Of a DNA stretch of 64,000 nucleotides, positions 29,060 to 39,503 are shown one piece after another; within the stretch, counting starts at the first letter, position 1; the number at the start of each line of letters is the position of its first letter. Location: contig JAAAOB010000053.1 of assembly GCA_009909035.1 (NCBI GenBank), positions 1 to 64,000 on the forward strand, read 5' to 3'. The notes under the pieces were generated by a model. The model saw only the letters and a list, made by a program, of their open reading frames with translations. It was not told the origin of the DNA and did not search any database. The position numbers and the translations under genes were made by a program. Source of the stretch: Bacteroidota bacterium (GTDB taxonomy: Bacteria > Bacteroidota > Rhodothermia > Balneolales > Balneolaceae).

Positions 29060-30633
29060 AGGACAAGCAACTTGACCGACTGAACAAAATTGAGCCGGAG
29101 ATCAAACGGATTGCAGAAGAAATGGGGCTGACTGTAACTGATGTGGATTTTGAAGTGGTCTCCTCCAGGAAGATGATTGAATCAATGGCCTACCGGTTCA
29201 CGACCAACTTTTCGCACTGGAGTTTTGGCCGCGATTACGATAAGCAGAAGACGATTTATGAACACCACGGGGCCGGCATTCCGTATGAAACCGTCTGGAA
29301 CTCCATCCCGCCAAAGGCCTACCTGGTGGAGACCAACCCGGTGATCCTGAATATCCTGGTGATGGCCCACGTCTACGGCCACGTCGATTTCAACCTGGAA
29401 AACCGGTACATGCGCAACGCATCCGACTACATGGATCTTGCACGGGAGGCCCGCAATGCCGAAAAACGGTTCAAAACATATGAGCGCACCTATGGACTTG
29501 AAGCGTACGAACAAACCATCGACAGCGCCTTTTCGGTCTGCTGGCACCTTCCGCCCGATCTGCTGAGCGAGCAGGAAGATGAGGAAACGCTTAGAAAGCG
29601 AATAATTGAGATGAAAACGGAACGGATTAAGGGAATTCAAAAACGGGAATTCCACCAGGATAAAAGCGAAATTGAGGAGCTGAAAAAAGAGGTGGAAGAG
29701 CTGAAGCAGAAAACACCCCCGATTCCGCGGTATGATATTCTTCGCTATCTGCTTGAAAAATCACCCAAACCGCTCGCCGATTGGCAGAAGGATGTTGTAT
29801 CAACGATTCGTGAGCAGACCCGGTTTTTTGAGCATCAAAAACGGTGCAAGCTTTTGAATGAGGGGTGGGCCACGTATACGCATATGCATATCATGCGGCG
29901 TCTCTATGAGGAGGGGCTGATCACACCGGAGGAGCATATCGAGTACTCCAAGTTTCATTCGAAGGTGACCCAGCCATCCACCAAAACCCTCAACTGGTAT
30001 AACGTAGGCCTGAAACTGTACCAGGACCTGGTCTACCGGTGGGACCGGGGAATGCACGGCAGGGAGTTCCGCGAAAGCAAGGACCCCGATAAATGGGTGA
30101 CCGTTGACAAGAATGAGAGCAGGGGAATAGAGAAAATTTTCGAGGTACGGAAAAACTATTCCGACCGGATGGCGGTCGAGGAGTTTTTTGATGAGGCGTT
30201 TATTCAGGATGCCGAAATCTACTTGTGGAGCGAGCAGATGGAGCCGCGAACCGGCGAAATCAAGCAGATTATCACCGAGGAGGATGCGAAAAATATCCGC
30301 CGTGTGTTGAAAAACTATTTTAGCCTCTACGGCACACCGGTGATCACGGTTGAAGATGGCAATTACAACCACAACCGTGAGCTCTACCTGGAGCACGAGT
30401 TCACCGGTCAGGAGCTGAATCCAACATTTGAGTCAGGTGCCCTCGAAAATCTCTACTACCTGTGGGGCAAACCGGTTCACCTGGAAACTGTCGAAATTGA
30501 ACGGGACGACAACGATAAGCCAAAAGGAGTGAGAAAACTGGTGCATAGCTACGATGGCGAATCCCATACGATCGAAAAGGATGAGTTGGATGCGAATGGA
30601 ACAGCAAAAGAGAACGGTTTTGGCCATACATAA
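29056..30633 (+). CDS. spoVR: SpoVR family protein
   Basis: The product is 525 residues from ATG 29056, which overlaps the upstream stop as ATGA. An ATG at 29047 is also in frame. The family's conserved histidine/glutamate motifs are present: MAHVYGHVDF near residue 108 and NEGWATYTHMHIM near 277. Between them lies a charged Lys/Glu coiled-coil stretch. SpoVR is required for the spore cortex in Bacillus, and its homologue YcgB acts in E. coli stationary phase. The molecular activity is not known. It forms a coupled module with the DUF444 gene. Confidence 0.94.
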   Translation: MKDKQLDRLNKIEPEIKRIAEEMGLTVTDVDFEVVSSRKMIESMAYRFTTNFSHWSFGRDYDKQKTIYEHHGAGIPYETVWNSIPPKAYLVETNPVILNILVMAHVYGHVDFNLENRYMRNASDYMDLAREARNAEKRFKTYERTYGLEAYEQTIDSAFSVCWHLPPDLLSEQEDEETLRKRIIEMKTERIKGIQKREFHQDKSEIEELKKEVEELKQKTPPIPRYDILRYLLEKSPKPLADWQKDVVSTIREQTRFFEHQKRCKLLNEGWATYTHMHIMRRLYEEGLITPEEHIEYSKFHSKVTQPSTKTLNWYNVGLKLYQDLVYRWDRGMHGREFRESKDPDKWVTVDKNESRGIEKIFEVRKNYSDRMAVEEFFDEAFIQDAEIYLWSEQMEPRTGEIKQIITEEDAKNIRRVLKNYFSLYGTPVITVEDGNYNHNRELYLEHEFTGQELNPTFESGALENLYYLWGKPVHLETVEIERDDNDKPKGVRKLVHSYDGESHTIEKDELDANGTAKENGFGHT

Positions 30634-30884
30634 TCAATGCCGACACACCGTCTGTGTTTTGGACCTGGAGCGCGGTTGAATTGATGAGCTCTCATTAAAA
30701 TATTGAATCAATCTGGATCAACTTGTCATTTTAGGTTTATGATTCTGAAAAATAGATTAAACAACAGCTTCTGCCCGCCCAGGAAACCGCTTTATAATTA
30801 TACTTAATGATCCTACATTTCTTTATGAAGCAAAGACATTCCGTTTTTAAAAACCGGACATAACCATCAATTCAATTCCATCTG

Positions 30885-31163
30885 TTGATTCATTATTTAG
30901 CAAAAAAATATTACAGCAATTCAGTAGTCTTTTTTGTGGGATTCTTTATCCTGCCGTGGTTCTCTTTTGGTGATTTCTACTACCTGTTTCCGCGTGCTGT
31001 TTTCCTGGGCGGACTTGCATCTGCTATTTATACCTGGTATGATTTCAGGCAGCGCAACCTTTGGCCTCTGTTTGATAATCTCCGGTATCCAAAATTCCTG
31101 CTGATTGGATTGATGTTCTTTTCTCTGCAAATTGTCCCGATTGTCCTGAAACTCATAATGTGA
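30885..31163 (+). CDS. Small membrane protein, unknown, coupled to ABC ATPase
   Basis: The 92-residue product has three predicted hydrophobic spans: VVFFVGFFILPWFSF, a central segment AVFLGGLASAIYTWYDF, and FLLIGLMFFSLQIVPIVLKL. A TTG at 30885 is the only available start that I can find. The stop overlaps the following GTG start as GTGA, so the two are probably translated together. I do not recognise the family. It could be a partner or subunit of the ATPase. Confidence 0.6.
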   Translation: MIHYLAKKYYSNSVVFFVGFFILPWFSFGDFYYLFPRAVFLGGLASAIYTWYDFRQRNLWPLFDNLRYPKFLLIGLMFFSLQIVPIVLKLIM

Positions 31164-31834
31164 AAAATCACCAGCCGCTCATTGTCGATAGTTTCTTTTA
31201 TAGTGTTTCGGGGCTGAAAATACTGTCCGGAGCTTACCTGGAGGTGTACCCCGGCACCATTACGGCACTGATCGGGCGCAACGGTTCCGGAAAATCTACA
31301 CTTTTGAAGATAGCAGCCGGGCAAATGAAGGCGTTAAGCGGGATCACAAAACTCAACGGCGAGCGAATATATTCACGATCACTGAAGAGACGGTTTCGAT
31401 CAATCAGCTACCTCCCACAGCAGTCAATGCTGCCCGGGGATATGAACGTCTCGAGGGTGTTTAACTCTTTTATCTCTAACGGACCTGCATCAGAGGATTC
31501 ATTTTTCAAAAGCATGATGAATCAAACCGTGAAGGAGCTCTCCGGTGGAGAGAGAAGGTTTTTAGAGATCTTGTTGATCATCAGCCTGGACCGTGATTTT
31601 ATCTTGCTGGATGAACCATTTAGTGGGGTAGAGCCACGTATTATCGAGCGAATCATGGAACGGATCAATAATGAAACCCAAAAAGGGAAGGGGATCCTTC
31701 TCACAGACCATCTTCATCGCTATGTCCTGGAGGCAGCCGATGATGCATACCTGCTGCAGAATCGGCAGTGCTATAAGCTGGGGAGCGATTTTGCTGAAGA
31801 ATTATGCCAGATGGGATATCTGAGAAAGATATAA
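31160..31834 (+). CDS. ABC transporter ATP-binding protein
   Basis: A 224-residue nucleotide-binding domain with Walker A GRNGSGKST, signature LSGGERR and Walker B FILLDEPF, followed by LLTDHLHR carrying the switch His. The start is GTG at 31160, overlapping the preceding stop. No separate permease gene is in the window; only the 92-residue membrane protein adjoins it. Its substrate is unknown, and the Q-loop region SISYLPQQSML is normal. Confidence 0.9.
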   Translation: MKNHQPLIVDSFFYSVSGLKILSGAYLEVYPGTITALIGRNGSGKSTLLKIAAGQMKALSGITKLNGERIYSRSLKRRFRSISYLPQQSMLPGDMNVSRVFNSFISNGPASEDSFFKSMMNQTVKELSGGERRFLEILLIISLDRDFILLDEPFSGVEPRIIERIMERINNETQKGKGILLTDHLHRYVLEAADDAYLLQNRQCYKLGSDFAEELCQMGYLRKI

Positions 31835-31946
31835 GATGGTAGATGAAAGATTAGAGGAAATGTCTCCTTAAAAGTGGATACATTGCCACTGTTATGGTTT
31901 TATCAATCATCTAAAATCTTTCTGCGGATTTGTGAGCCGCGCCAGC

Positions 31947-34900
31947 TTAAGCACTCTCTTTTTTAACTTCAGCAATTGTTTGTTCCTCTTTCCGTTTGGC
32001 AAGTACGCCTTTGGGTAGAAGTTTGATAAAGCGTCGTTTCTGGCGGCTCCAGTCGTTCAGTACATCTCCGGCTTTTGTACTCCCCGTCTCTTTGTGATAC
32101 TCTTCAAGAATTGATTTCAGCTCTTCTTCAGAGTCATTGTCAAGTTCAAGTGGAGTAAGGTACTCGTCGTTCACCTGGTGCACCTGGTCTTCCCGTAGGT
32201 AGAGAACTCCGCCGGTCATTCCGGCACCAACATTTTTGGCTACGCCGCCAAGAATCACAACGGTGCCGTTGGTCATATATTCACAAGCATGAAGGCCTGA
32301 ACCTTCAACGACGGCCAGTGCGCCGCTGTTGCGCACGGCAAAGCGATCGCCGGCCAGTCCGTGAACAAACAGTTTTCCGCCGGTGGCACCATAGAGTGCA
32401 CAGTTCCGATAATGGCGTTCTCGCCAGGGGCAAAGGTCGACTCCTCGGGCGGATTGATAATCATGGACCCGCCGGACATTCCTTTACAAACGGAATCGTT
32501 TGCTTCGCCACGGAGACGGACGTTCAGGCCCTCAGTCATAAAGACCCCAAATCCCTGTCCCGCACTGCCGCGAAACGAAATAGAAAACGACCCGTTAAAT
32601 CGGTGCTCCGAGATCGCTTCACCTTTTTCGGCGATTTCATCCATTCGTTTCCTGGACACGCGTTTGGCAATTTCGCCGCTCAGTGTGGCCAGTGCAGCCC
32701 GATCTCCCGTGATGATTTCGCTTTCAAATGAGCCTTCACCCTCTTCGTTGACGTGATCTTTAAAAACATCAACAAGTTCACGGTTCAATGGGCTTACCCC
32801 TTCATTAAAGAGATTGGGTTTGTCGTTGACGGCGTGGAGGGAGTCACCGGAAAAATAACTGAGGTCAATTTTACGGTCGTCTACCAGTTCAAGGTGGTCC
32901 TTATGCGTTTGAATCAGGTCGATACGCCCGACAATTTCGTCGAGGCTTTTGGCCCCGAGGCGTGCAAGGTATCGCTGTACATCTTTGGCAAGAAATGCCA
33001 TCATTCGGGTGACGTGCTCTTTCTGTCCTTTATATTTTTTCTTGAACTTCGGGTTATGGGTTGCAATACCGGTTGGGCAAGTATTTTTCTCACAAATTCT
33101 GGCCATTACGCATCCTTGTGCAACCAGCAAAAGCTTCCCGAAATCGAATCCCTCGGCTCCAAGAAGGGCAGCACTGACGATATCGTGGCCGGTAGATAAC
33201 CCGCCGTCTGTCCGAAGTTCTACATATTCCCGGAGGCCGTGGTTGTAGAGCGTTCGGTGAACTTCCAGCAGGCCGATCTCCCATGGAAGGCCTGCGTGCT
33301 TCATCGAGGTTAATGTAGCTGCACCGGTTCCGCCGTCACCTCCGGAGATGTGTATGACATCGGCGCCGGCTTTAGCAACACCAACGGCAATTGTTCCGAT
33401 ATTTTGGCCTGATACCAGCTTAACATTTACCTTGGCGTCCGGTTTTACCTGTTTCAGCTCATAAATCAGCTGTTTAAGATCTTCAATGCTGTATATGTCG
33501 TGCAGTGGAGGAGGAGAGATAAGACTGAAGCCGGGCTCGCTGTGCCGCGCAAATGCAATATCTTCATTAACTTTTACGCCCATGAGCTGTCCTCCCTCAC
33601 CGGGCTTGGCCCCCTGGGCAATTTTGATCTGAATTTCATCTCCTACAACGAGGTATTCGGCAGTTACGCCAAACCGTCCACTGGCTACCTGTTTTACAGA
33701 GCCGGTAATGCCGAGTGAGTAGTAATATGGATTTTCACCGCCCTCGCCGCTGTTGCAGCGCCCGTCCATGTCTCGCATGGCCAGAAAAATATCCCGCTGC
33801 GACTCAGCACTAATGGCGCCAAAGCTCATGGCCCCCGAACCGAAACGCTTCATAATATCGGTGTGTGGTTCAACGTCTTCCTCTTTGAGTGGATCACCGG
33901 CAGGTTTAAAATCAAACAGGTGGCGGATATTTACCGGTTCCTGGCTGTGGCCAAGTTTCAGATATTCATCAAACAGGCCGGTATCCTCAAGTGTCAGTTC
34001 GCTGTCTCGCACCAGTTTATGGACAATTTTGGATCGCGTATTTGTCATCGAGTGCTTTTCGCCCTTTTTACCCCGGTTATGCTCGCGATACTGGTAGGTA
34101 TTGAGCAGTTTGCCATTCTGGTCGGGATCGTTTACAAACTCGGTGTGATCCAGAATCTGATCAACAAGCTGATTGAGGCCGATGCCGCCAACCGGGCTGA
34201 ACAGGCCGGGGAAAAACTGCTCTCTGATTTCTTCCCCGATTCCCAAGGCCGTAAAGAGTTTTGAGCTCTGGTAGCTGCGCGCCACGGAGATACCGGATTT
34301 AGACATAATCTTAAGCAATCCCTGGTTGTACGCGTTGATGAGGTTCTGCTCTTTTTCATCCGGATCGAGCTTTTTGAGTTTCCGGTTCTCTTCGAAACGG
34401 GCAAATTCAAGCGACCGGTAGGGACAAACCGCCGTTGCACCAAAACCGACAAGTGCGGCAAAGTGATGGGTGTTTCGAACTTCCGCCGTATCCACTACAA
34501 TAGAGGCATTCAGCCTCAGGCCGGATTCATTCAGCGCATTAACGAGCGATCGAAGTACAAGAAGGCTCGGGATGGGCGGGTGTTCATAGCTTGTGTTCCT
34601 ATCGGTTATAATCAGGATCGTAACACCCTGGCTGACCTGCTCAAGCGCCCGGTCCGTGATATCACGGATGGCCGACCGAAACCCAACATGACCATGATCA
34701 CGGTTGAAGGTCATGTCAAATTCGGCTGTTTTAACCCGTGATGTAGACTTATTGAGCATTCGAAGTGTCTTCATCTGGCCGAGCGAAAGCAGCGGAGTGT
34801 CGGCTTCAAACCCCGGGTACTGGGGAATCAACTCTTTTGGCGAAAAAATATTTGGACGTTTACCGATATAAGTGGAGAGATCGGTGACCATTTTTTCCCG

Positions 34901-36370
34901 AAGATAATCGAGCGGAGGATTGGTTACCTGCGCAAAATTTTGATAAAAGAAATCGAAAAATGATCGCGGCTGATCCGAAAACATGGCCGGCCGGGCTGTA
35001 TCGCCCATCGAGCCAATCGGTTCTTTCGCATCAGTAATCATCGGCACTAAGAGTTTGTTGATATCCTCTTTTGTGTATCGGAAAAGGTTCATATCCGCAT
35101 TACTTTGATCCGACTCTTCCACAGGCTGCTCCTTAAGCGGGGCAAGACGATGGATAAATTCGGCATCGAAGTTCTCCCTGGAGCGGCTGGGATCCCGAAA
35201 GCGAACTTTTCCTTCTGAGAGATCCATTTTTATACCATTACCGGCATGCAGTGAGCCTTTGGCAATAACCTCGCTTTCGTCAATTGAGAATGACCCGGCC
35301 TCAGAGGATACATACAAATGATCGTCCGTTTTCATCCACCGGCAGGGACGGAATCCATTTCTGTCGAGTCGTGCACCGATCGATGATCCGTCACAAAATG
35401 AGATGAGTGCGGGCCCGTCCCACGGTTCCATGGCCCGGCTCCAAAATTTGTAGAATGTGTTATCTTTGGTTGCAGGAGGAATCATGATTGCCAGGATGTC
35501 CTCCACAAACGGAATACTGCTTCGATATGTGAGGGCTTCAACCATTTCATTCAGGCTGCCGGAATCGCTGATTTCGCTATGCGTCAGCAGTTCATCTTTA
35601 TGGAGGCCAAGATATTTTTCCCGCGACAGTGCCCATGAACGATTTCCGGTGACGGTGTTAATTTCGCCGTTATGGGCTATAATCCTGAACGGCTGGGTTT
35701 TGTCCCAGGAGGTTCGGGTATTGGTAGAGAATCGGCGGTGGAAAAGCGTAAACCGAGTTTCAAACTCCGGATTTTGCAGATCGAGGTAAAAATCTTTTAG
35801 TTTATCAGCCTTTGTCAGCGCTTTATAGACAATGGTTCTTGCGGAAAGAGAGGCAAAAAAGAACTCTTTCACGATACCGTGCTCTCTCATCTTTGTTCGG
35901 TTCATTTGCTTTGCTGAGTGCAGAAGCTTATCGAATGAACTGTCGGTTCGGCAGTGTTCAGGACGTTTAATAATTGCCTGCAGAATAAAGGGTAACGATT
36001 CCCTGGCAATATCGCCCAGAACGTCCGGGTTGACCGGTACAGTTCGGTAGTCGAGAACTTTAAGTTTGTAGAACTCAAACGTTTCTTCAAAAACTCGCAG
36101 TGCTTTTCTGCGTCGTTGCCTGTCATGAGGTGTAAACAGCGTTGCGACGGCAATATCACCCTTTTCGTAGCCGAACAGATTAAAGGGGATGTCGGCCATA
36201 ATTCCTGCTCCGTCACTTGATACCTGGTCGGCACTACAGGCCCCCCGGTGTTCAACACAGCTGAGTGCGTGAAGTGCTTTTTGAAGGTTTTCGTGACTTG
36301 CTTCGTTTTTCCGACTGGCGATAAAACCTACACCGCAGGCAGATTTTTCCAAAAATGGTGAGTGATTCAT
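31947..36370 (-). pseudogene. gltB: Glutamate synthase large subunit, broken by a one-base frameshift
   Basis: Two overlapping frames together make one protein of about 1474 residues, normal for GltB, which makes glutamate from glutamine and 2-oxoglutarate. The first part (36370 down to 32405) starts with the amidotransferase catalytic Cys12 (KSACGVGF) and has the FMN/3Fe-4S region with CVMARICEKNTC. At 32405 the frame must slip by -1: reading AAC next restores IIGNCALYGATGGKLFVHG and the C-terminal domain down to 31947. Without it, the frame runs on in nonsense for 43 residues and stops. One missing A in the GGAA run of the coding strand explains this. It could be a real mutation or a read error. 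No gltD is adjacent. Confidence 0.85.
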
Positions 36371-36530
36371 GTGTACAGGATGAGAATTGAACCTAAAGAA
36401 CTATAAATAATCACATAATTCAGCACTGATGCAAAATAAATTTTAACTGGAAGCGCTTTTTAAGTAATGATTAAGGATTTTATTTCAATAACCATAATAA
36501 AATAAGGGTCAATTTCCATCAGGTACCACC

Positions 36531-38639
36531 TTATAACTTAAGCTGAATCTGCAGACCGATATCTGAACGCCGGCTGCCCCGGATTCTGTCCAGGCCACTT
36601 CCAATTTCAAACCGGTTTTCGTAGAGGGTTGTAGCGGCTTTCATTCTGATAGTTAAAGAAGGGATTGGACGATAGCGGAGTACGGCATACATCCGCTGCC
36701 CCTGGTCAAACAACATGGTGTTCGACATCACATAAAGCAGATCATTCTCAAATTGAAAAACCCGCGAGGAGAAGTCGTCGGTATCAAAAAGCGTGATTCT
36801 AAGATCCAGCGTCAGGTCAGGGCCTGGTGAAAACCGTGCATCCTGGAAAAACAGCATGCCGTACGTGGGGGAGCTTGTGGTTTGACGAGCTCTCACAAAA
36901 TCGAGCCTGCTGCGCAATCGAAGGGAGGGGTGAACAGAGTACTCTGCCTGCATTCGCACATTTGATCTTAGGGTGTGGCTCATGTGCAATGTACTGCGTC
37001 CAAATGCATCTTCCTGTTCTGTTTCTTGCTCCCGTTTTTTATGTCGGTACTGCGCATAAATCGTCAGCTCCGCGTAAGGGCTAAATTCGATTCTTGCCAG
37101 ACCATCGGTACCTGTCGTTGGTCTGCTGTTTCGAAAACGGGCTGCAAAGGTTCTGTAGATATCATAATAGCCGCGAAACGATATCTTCTCACCCAACGCC
37201 TGGTCCAGCCCCAGGTAAAAGCCTTCTTCATTTTGAGTGCGTGATTGTTCTCCAAATCCGGACCCAAAAATGGATTGGAAATCGGCAGAGTATCGCCGGT
37301 AGGCCAGTGAAAGTGTGGTTTGGCCCTCAAAGTCAAGTTCGCTGCCTGTTATCAGGCCGGTTCCGCCATTATCGGTTCGGGCGGCTTCTGTAAATAGAAG
37401 TGCGGGGCCGGCAGACACCTGAAGATCGGCGCTTGTGGCTGAAAGATTCCTTCCATGGAACTGGTGAATTTGATAGGGTTGTGTACCTCTCTTCACGGGT
37501 CTGCTGAATTGGTTCCTGTAAGCACTGATTCCTGCGATACCTCGTCCAAAACGGTACCGGATTCTGCCGCCCACGGTTTCTTGCCGCAGGTTGTGCCGCC
37601 TGGCCCGTTCGTTCTGTGTTCGGTGCAGCCCGCTCGCCGACGGGAAACGAACGACAGCTTCATTCACTTCACTGGCGGTTTGTGGCCGGCTGGAGTAGAA
37701 ACCGCTGACCTGCAGATTCTTTCCAACCGTTCCTGCAACTCCCCGAAACGCATTCGTCTCCTGGGTTGATGTATATGGACGAATTCCCAGGTCATTCTTT
37801 ACTGCGGCACCACGAATCTGGCTGCTTTTTCCAAACGAACCTCCAGTCCAGAGGATGAGTCCCTGGCCATACGATACCCTGAAATCTCCGATAACGAGAT
37901 TTAGAAGCGCGCCTGCATTCCTGACTCCCACATGCCAGGATGTATAGTCAAAACCGGTAAACCCGTTCAACGATTCTCCTGGATCTTTCTCCTGCGTGAG
38001 ATTGATTGACAGCCGGTCACTCCTGTACCGTATGCGGTTGCTTAGTTTTAGCGGAGTTCCGGCGTAGCGCGTCTGGGAATCAGACCGGAGATAGCCTTCC
38101 TGCTTTTGAACCACCGACTGAACCCCGGAAAGAAGGTCGAATCGGCCGCCTGCCGTCCAGTAGCGCCGGTTGAGATAGAGGTCGCGCCGCAATTGCGAAC
38201 CGCTGCCGGTTGTTACGAAGGGTCGGATTCTCCGGTACGTTACCTCTCCAATTCCCGGTACGTCCACCAGCTGTGAAATCTCCTCAAAAGGGTTAACCTG
38301 TTCGCGATAGGTTATAATCTCACGGGCAATTCTGAAGTCAATTCCGGGTAACCCTGCCAGTTCGTCTGCATTGGCACGGTTGATGTTCGTCGGGTTTGCC
38401 GCCAGATCTTCGAGAAGCTCCACCAGTTCTGCAATTTCCTGCCCGGATTCTTCGGGATCGAGCTCGGATACCAGCTCCTCAATGACCCTCTCTACCTGCA
38501 GGCGATCAGGCGTACTGTTTTGAGCGAAAAGCGGTGCTTTCGTAAGAGCATGGAGCAGACATACCAGAGCACAAAGCCTGACCCAAACGCGACCAGGTTT
38601 CAAAACTGGTTGAATAAAGACAGATACATCGGGCTGCAT
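36531..38639 (-). CDS. Helix-hairpin-helix protein with predicted outer-membrane beta barrel
   Basis: The 702-residue product has an N-terminal signal of about 40 residues, an acidic helical stretch, then two helix-hairpin-helix motifs like those of ComEA (TNINRANADELAGLPGIDFR and EISQLVDVPGIGEVTYRRIR, residues about 84-142). Residues 150-702 are rich in alternating aromatic and polar beta-strands, with a C-terminus like an outer-membrane barrel. ComEA-type domains bind DNA in the periplasm. Fusion to a barrel is unusual, and I do not know the function. It follows a PorV-like barrel gene by 11 bases, so both are probably one operon. Confidence 0.75.
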   Translation of the reverse strand: MQPDVSVFIQPVLKPGRVWVRLCALVCLLHALTKAPLFAQNSTPDRLQVERVIEELVSELDPEESGQEIAELVELLEDLAANPTNINRANADELAGLPGIDFRIAREIITYREQVNPFEEISQLVDVPGIGEVTYRRIRPFVTTGSGSQLRRDLYLNRRYWTAGGRFDLLSGVQSVVQKQEGYLRSDSQTRYAGTPLKLSNRIRYRSDRLSINLTQEKDPGESLNGFTGFDYTSWHVGVRNAGALLNLVIGDFRVSYGQGLILWTGGSFGKSSQIRGAAVKNDLGIRPYTSTQETNAFRGVAGTVGKNLQVSGFYSSRPQTASEVNEAVVRFPSASGLHRTQNERARRHNLRQETVGGRIRYRFGRGIAGISAYRNQFSRPVKRGTQPYQIHQFHGRNLSATSADLQVSAGPALLFTEAARTDNGGTGLITGSELDFEGQTTLSLAYRRYSADFQSIFGSGFGEQSRTQNEEGFYLGLDQALGEKISFRGYYDIYRTFAARFRNSRPTTGTDGLARIEFSPYAELTIYAQYRHKKREQETEQEDAFGRSTLHMSHTLRSNVRMQAEYSVHPSLRLRSRLDFVRARQTTSSPTYGMLFFQDARFSPGPDLTLDLRITLFDTDDFSSRVFQFENDLLYVMSNTMLFDQGQRMYAVLRYRPIPSLTIRMKAATTLYENRFEIGSGLDRIRGSRRSDIGLQIQLKL

Positions 38640-38650
38640 ATTCTGATGAA

Positions 38651-39466
38651 TTACAGTGAAACACCAAGATCAACTGCCGGACTTAGCCCCAGCAGGACAT
38701 GCTGCTGCAGGGCAATATTAATCTGCCAGCGATCGGTACGATATCCAAAACCGCCGGCATAGGTTTCAGGATTAGTGGTGAAGCCGCCTCTTACGTTTAG
38801 TTCATCGATGAGGGCAGCATCAACACCGAAACGCAGTGAGATAGGGAAGCGAACATCTTTAACAGTCTCAGCAGAAATCATGACGCCGGCAGCGGGTTTG
38901 TAGCTAAGGCCGGCGGCAAGTTCCCGCGGCAGCTCCTCAGCCGTCCCTGCGTAAGTCGGTTGATTTACATTGGTTGCTCTTGCCCCAAACCAGAGCGTTT
39001 CCGTAACGGTGCCGCTCAGTCCAACATCCACCCCCAGGGCTCCCGCTGATCCATACCCGCCACCCTGCTGTACATGGCTGTAGTTTAATGCCAGGCCTGC
39101 ACTGAGATTTTGCCAGCTGTAGGAGTATCCGGCCCGCAGACGAGTTTCGCTGAAGAGATGAAACCCATACCGATGAATTCCCGCTCCCGCAGACCCACCC
39201 ATCAGCGGGAGTGAGACAGCGGCGGCGGCATCGGTAATTTCAGAAATACCGGCATACCGAAAGCCATAAAATGAAACCTGTCGTTCGTCCGTTGGTAAGA
39301 GTGCGATGTTTGAAAAGATTGCCCAGCGACTGTCAGGAAAAGAGACGCCGGTCTGACCCATAGCTATGGAACGAGCTCCCATGGATTGTTGCGTGTAGGC
39401 CACATCGGCTAAAACGAAAACTCCTGATATAGCTATTAGGCAAAAGAAAATATTCCTTTGTATCAT
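38651..39466 (-). CDS. PorV/PorQ-like outer-membrane beta-barrel protein
   Basis: The 271-residue product has a cleavable signal (FFCLIAISGVFVLADVAY), the SMGARSIAMGQTGVSFPDS start typical of the FadL-like PorV/PorQ family, and repeated beta-strand patterns to the end. Such barrels shuttle or export T9SS cargo, or act as structural proteins. A GGGAG site precedes ATG 39466. Its start is only 37 bases from the divergent porD start. Confidence 0.75.
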   Translation of the reverse strand: MIQRNIFFCLIAISGVFVLADVAYTQQSMGARSIAMGQTGVSFPDSRWAIFSNIALLPTDERQVSFYGFRYAGISEITDAAAAVSLPLMGGSAGAGIHRYGFHLFSETRLRAGYSYSWQNLSAGLALNYSHVQQGGGYGSAGALGVDVGLSGTVTETLWFGARATNVNQPTYAGTAEELPRELAAGLSYKPAAGVMISAETVKDVRFPISLRFGVDAALIDELNVRGGFTTNPETYAGGFGYRTDRWQINIALQQHVLLGLSPAVDLGVSL

Positions 39467-39503
39467 AACAGCTCCCTTGGTTCTCTATTGATTTAATATA
39501 AAT

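Noticed and set aside
32402-32410. Programmed -1 frameshift in gltB
   Set aside because: The sequence at the slip is ATC GGA ACT, which is not a XXXYYYZ slippery heptamer, and I see no downstream pseudoknot. A lost base or read error is simpler.
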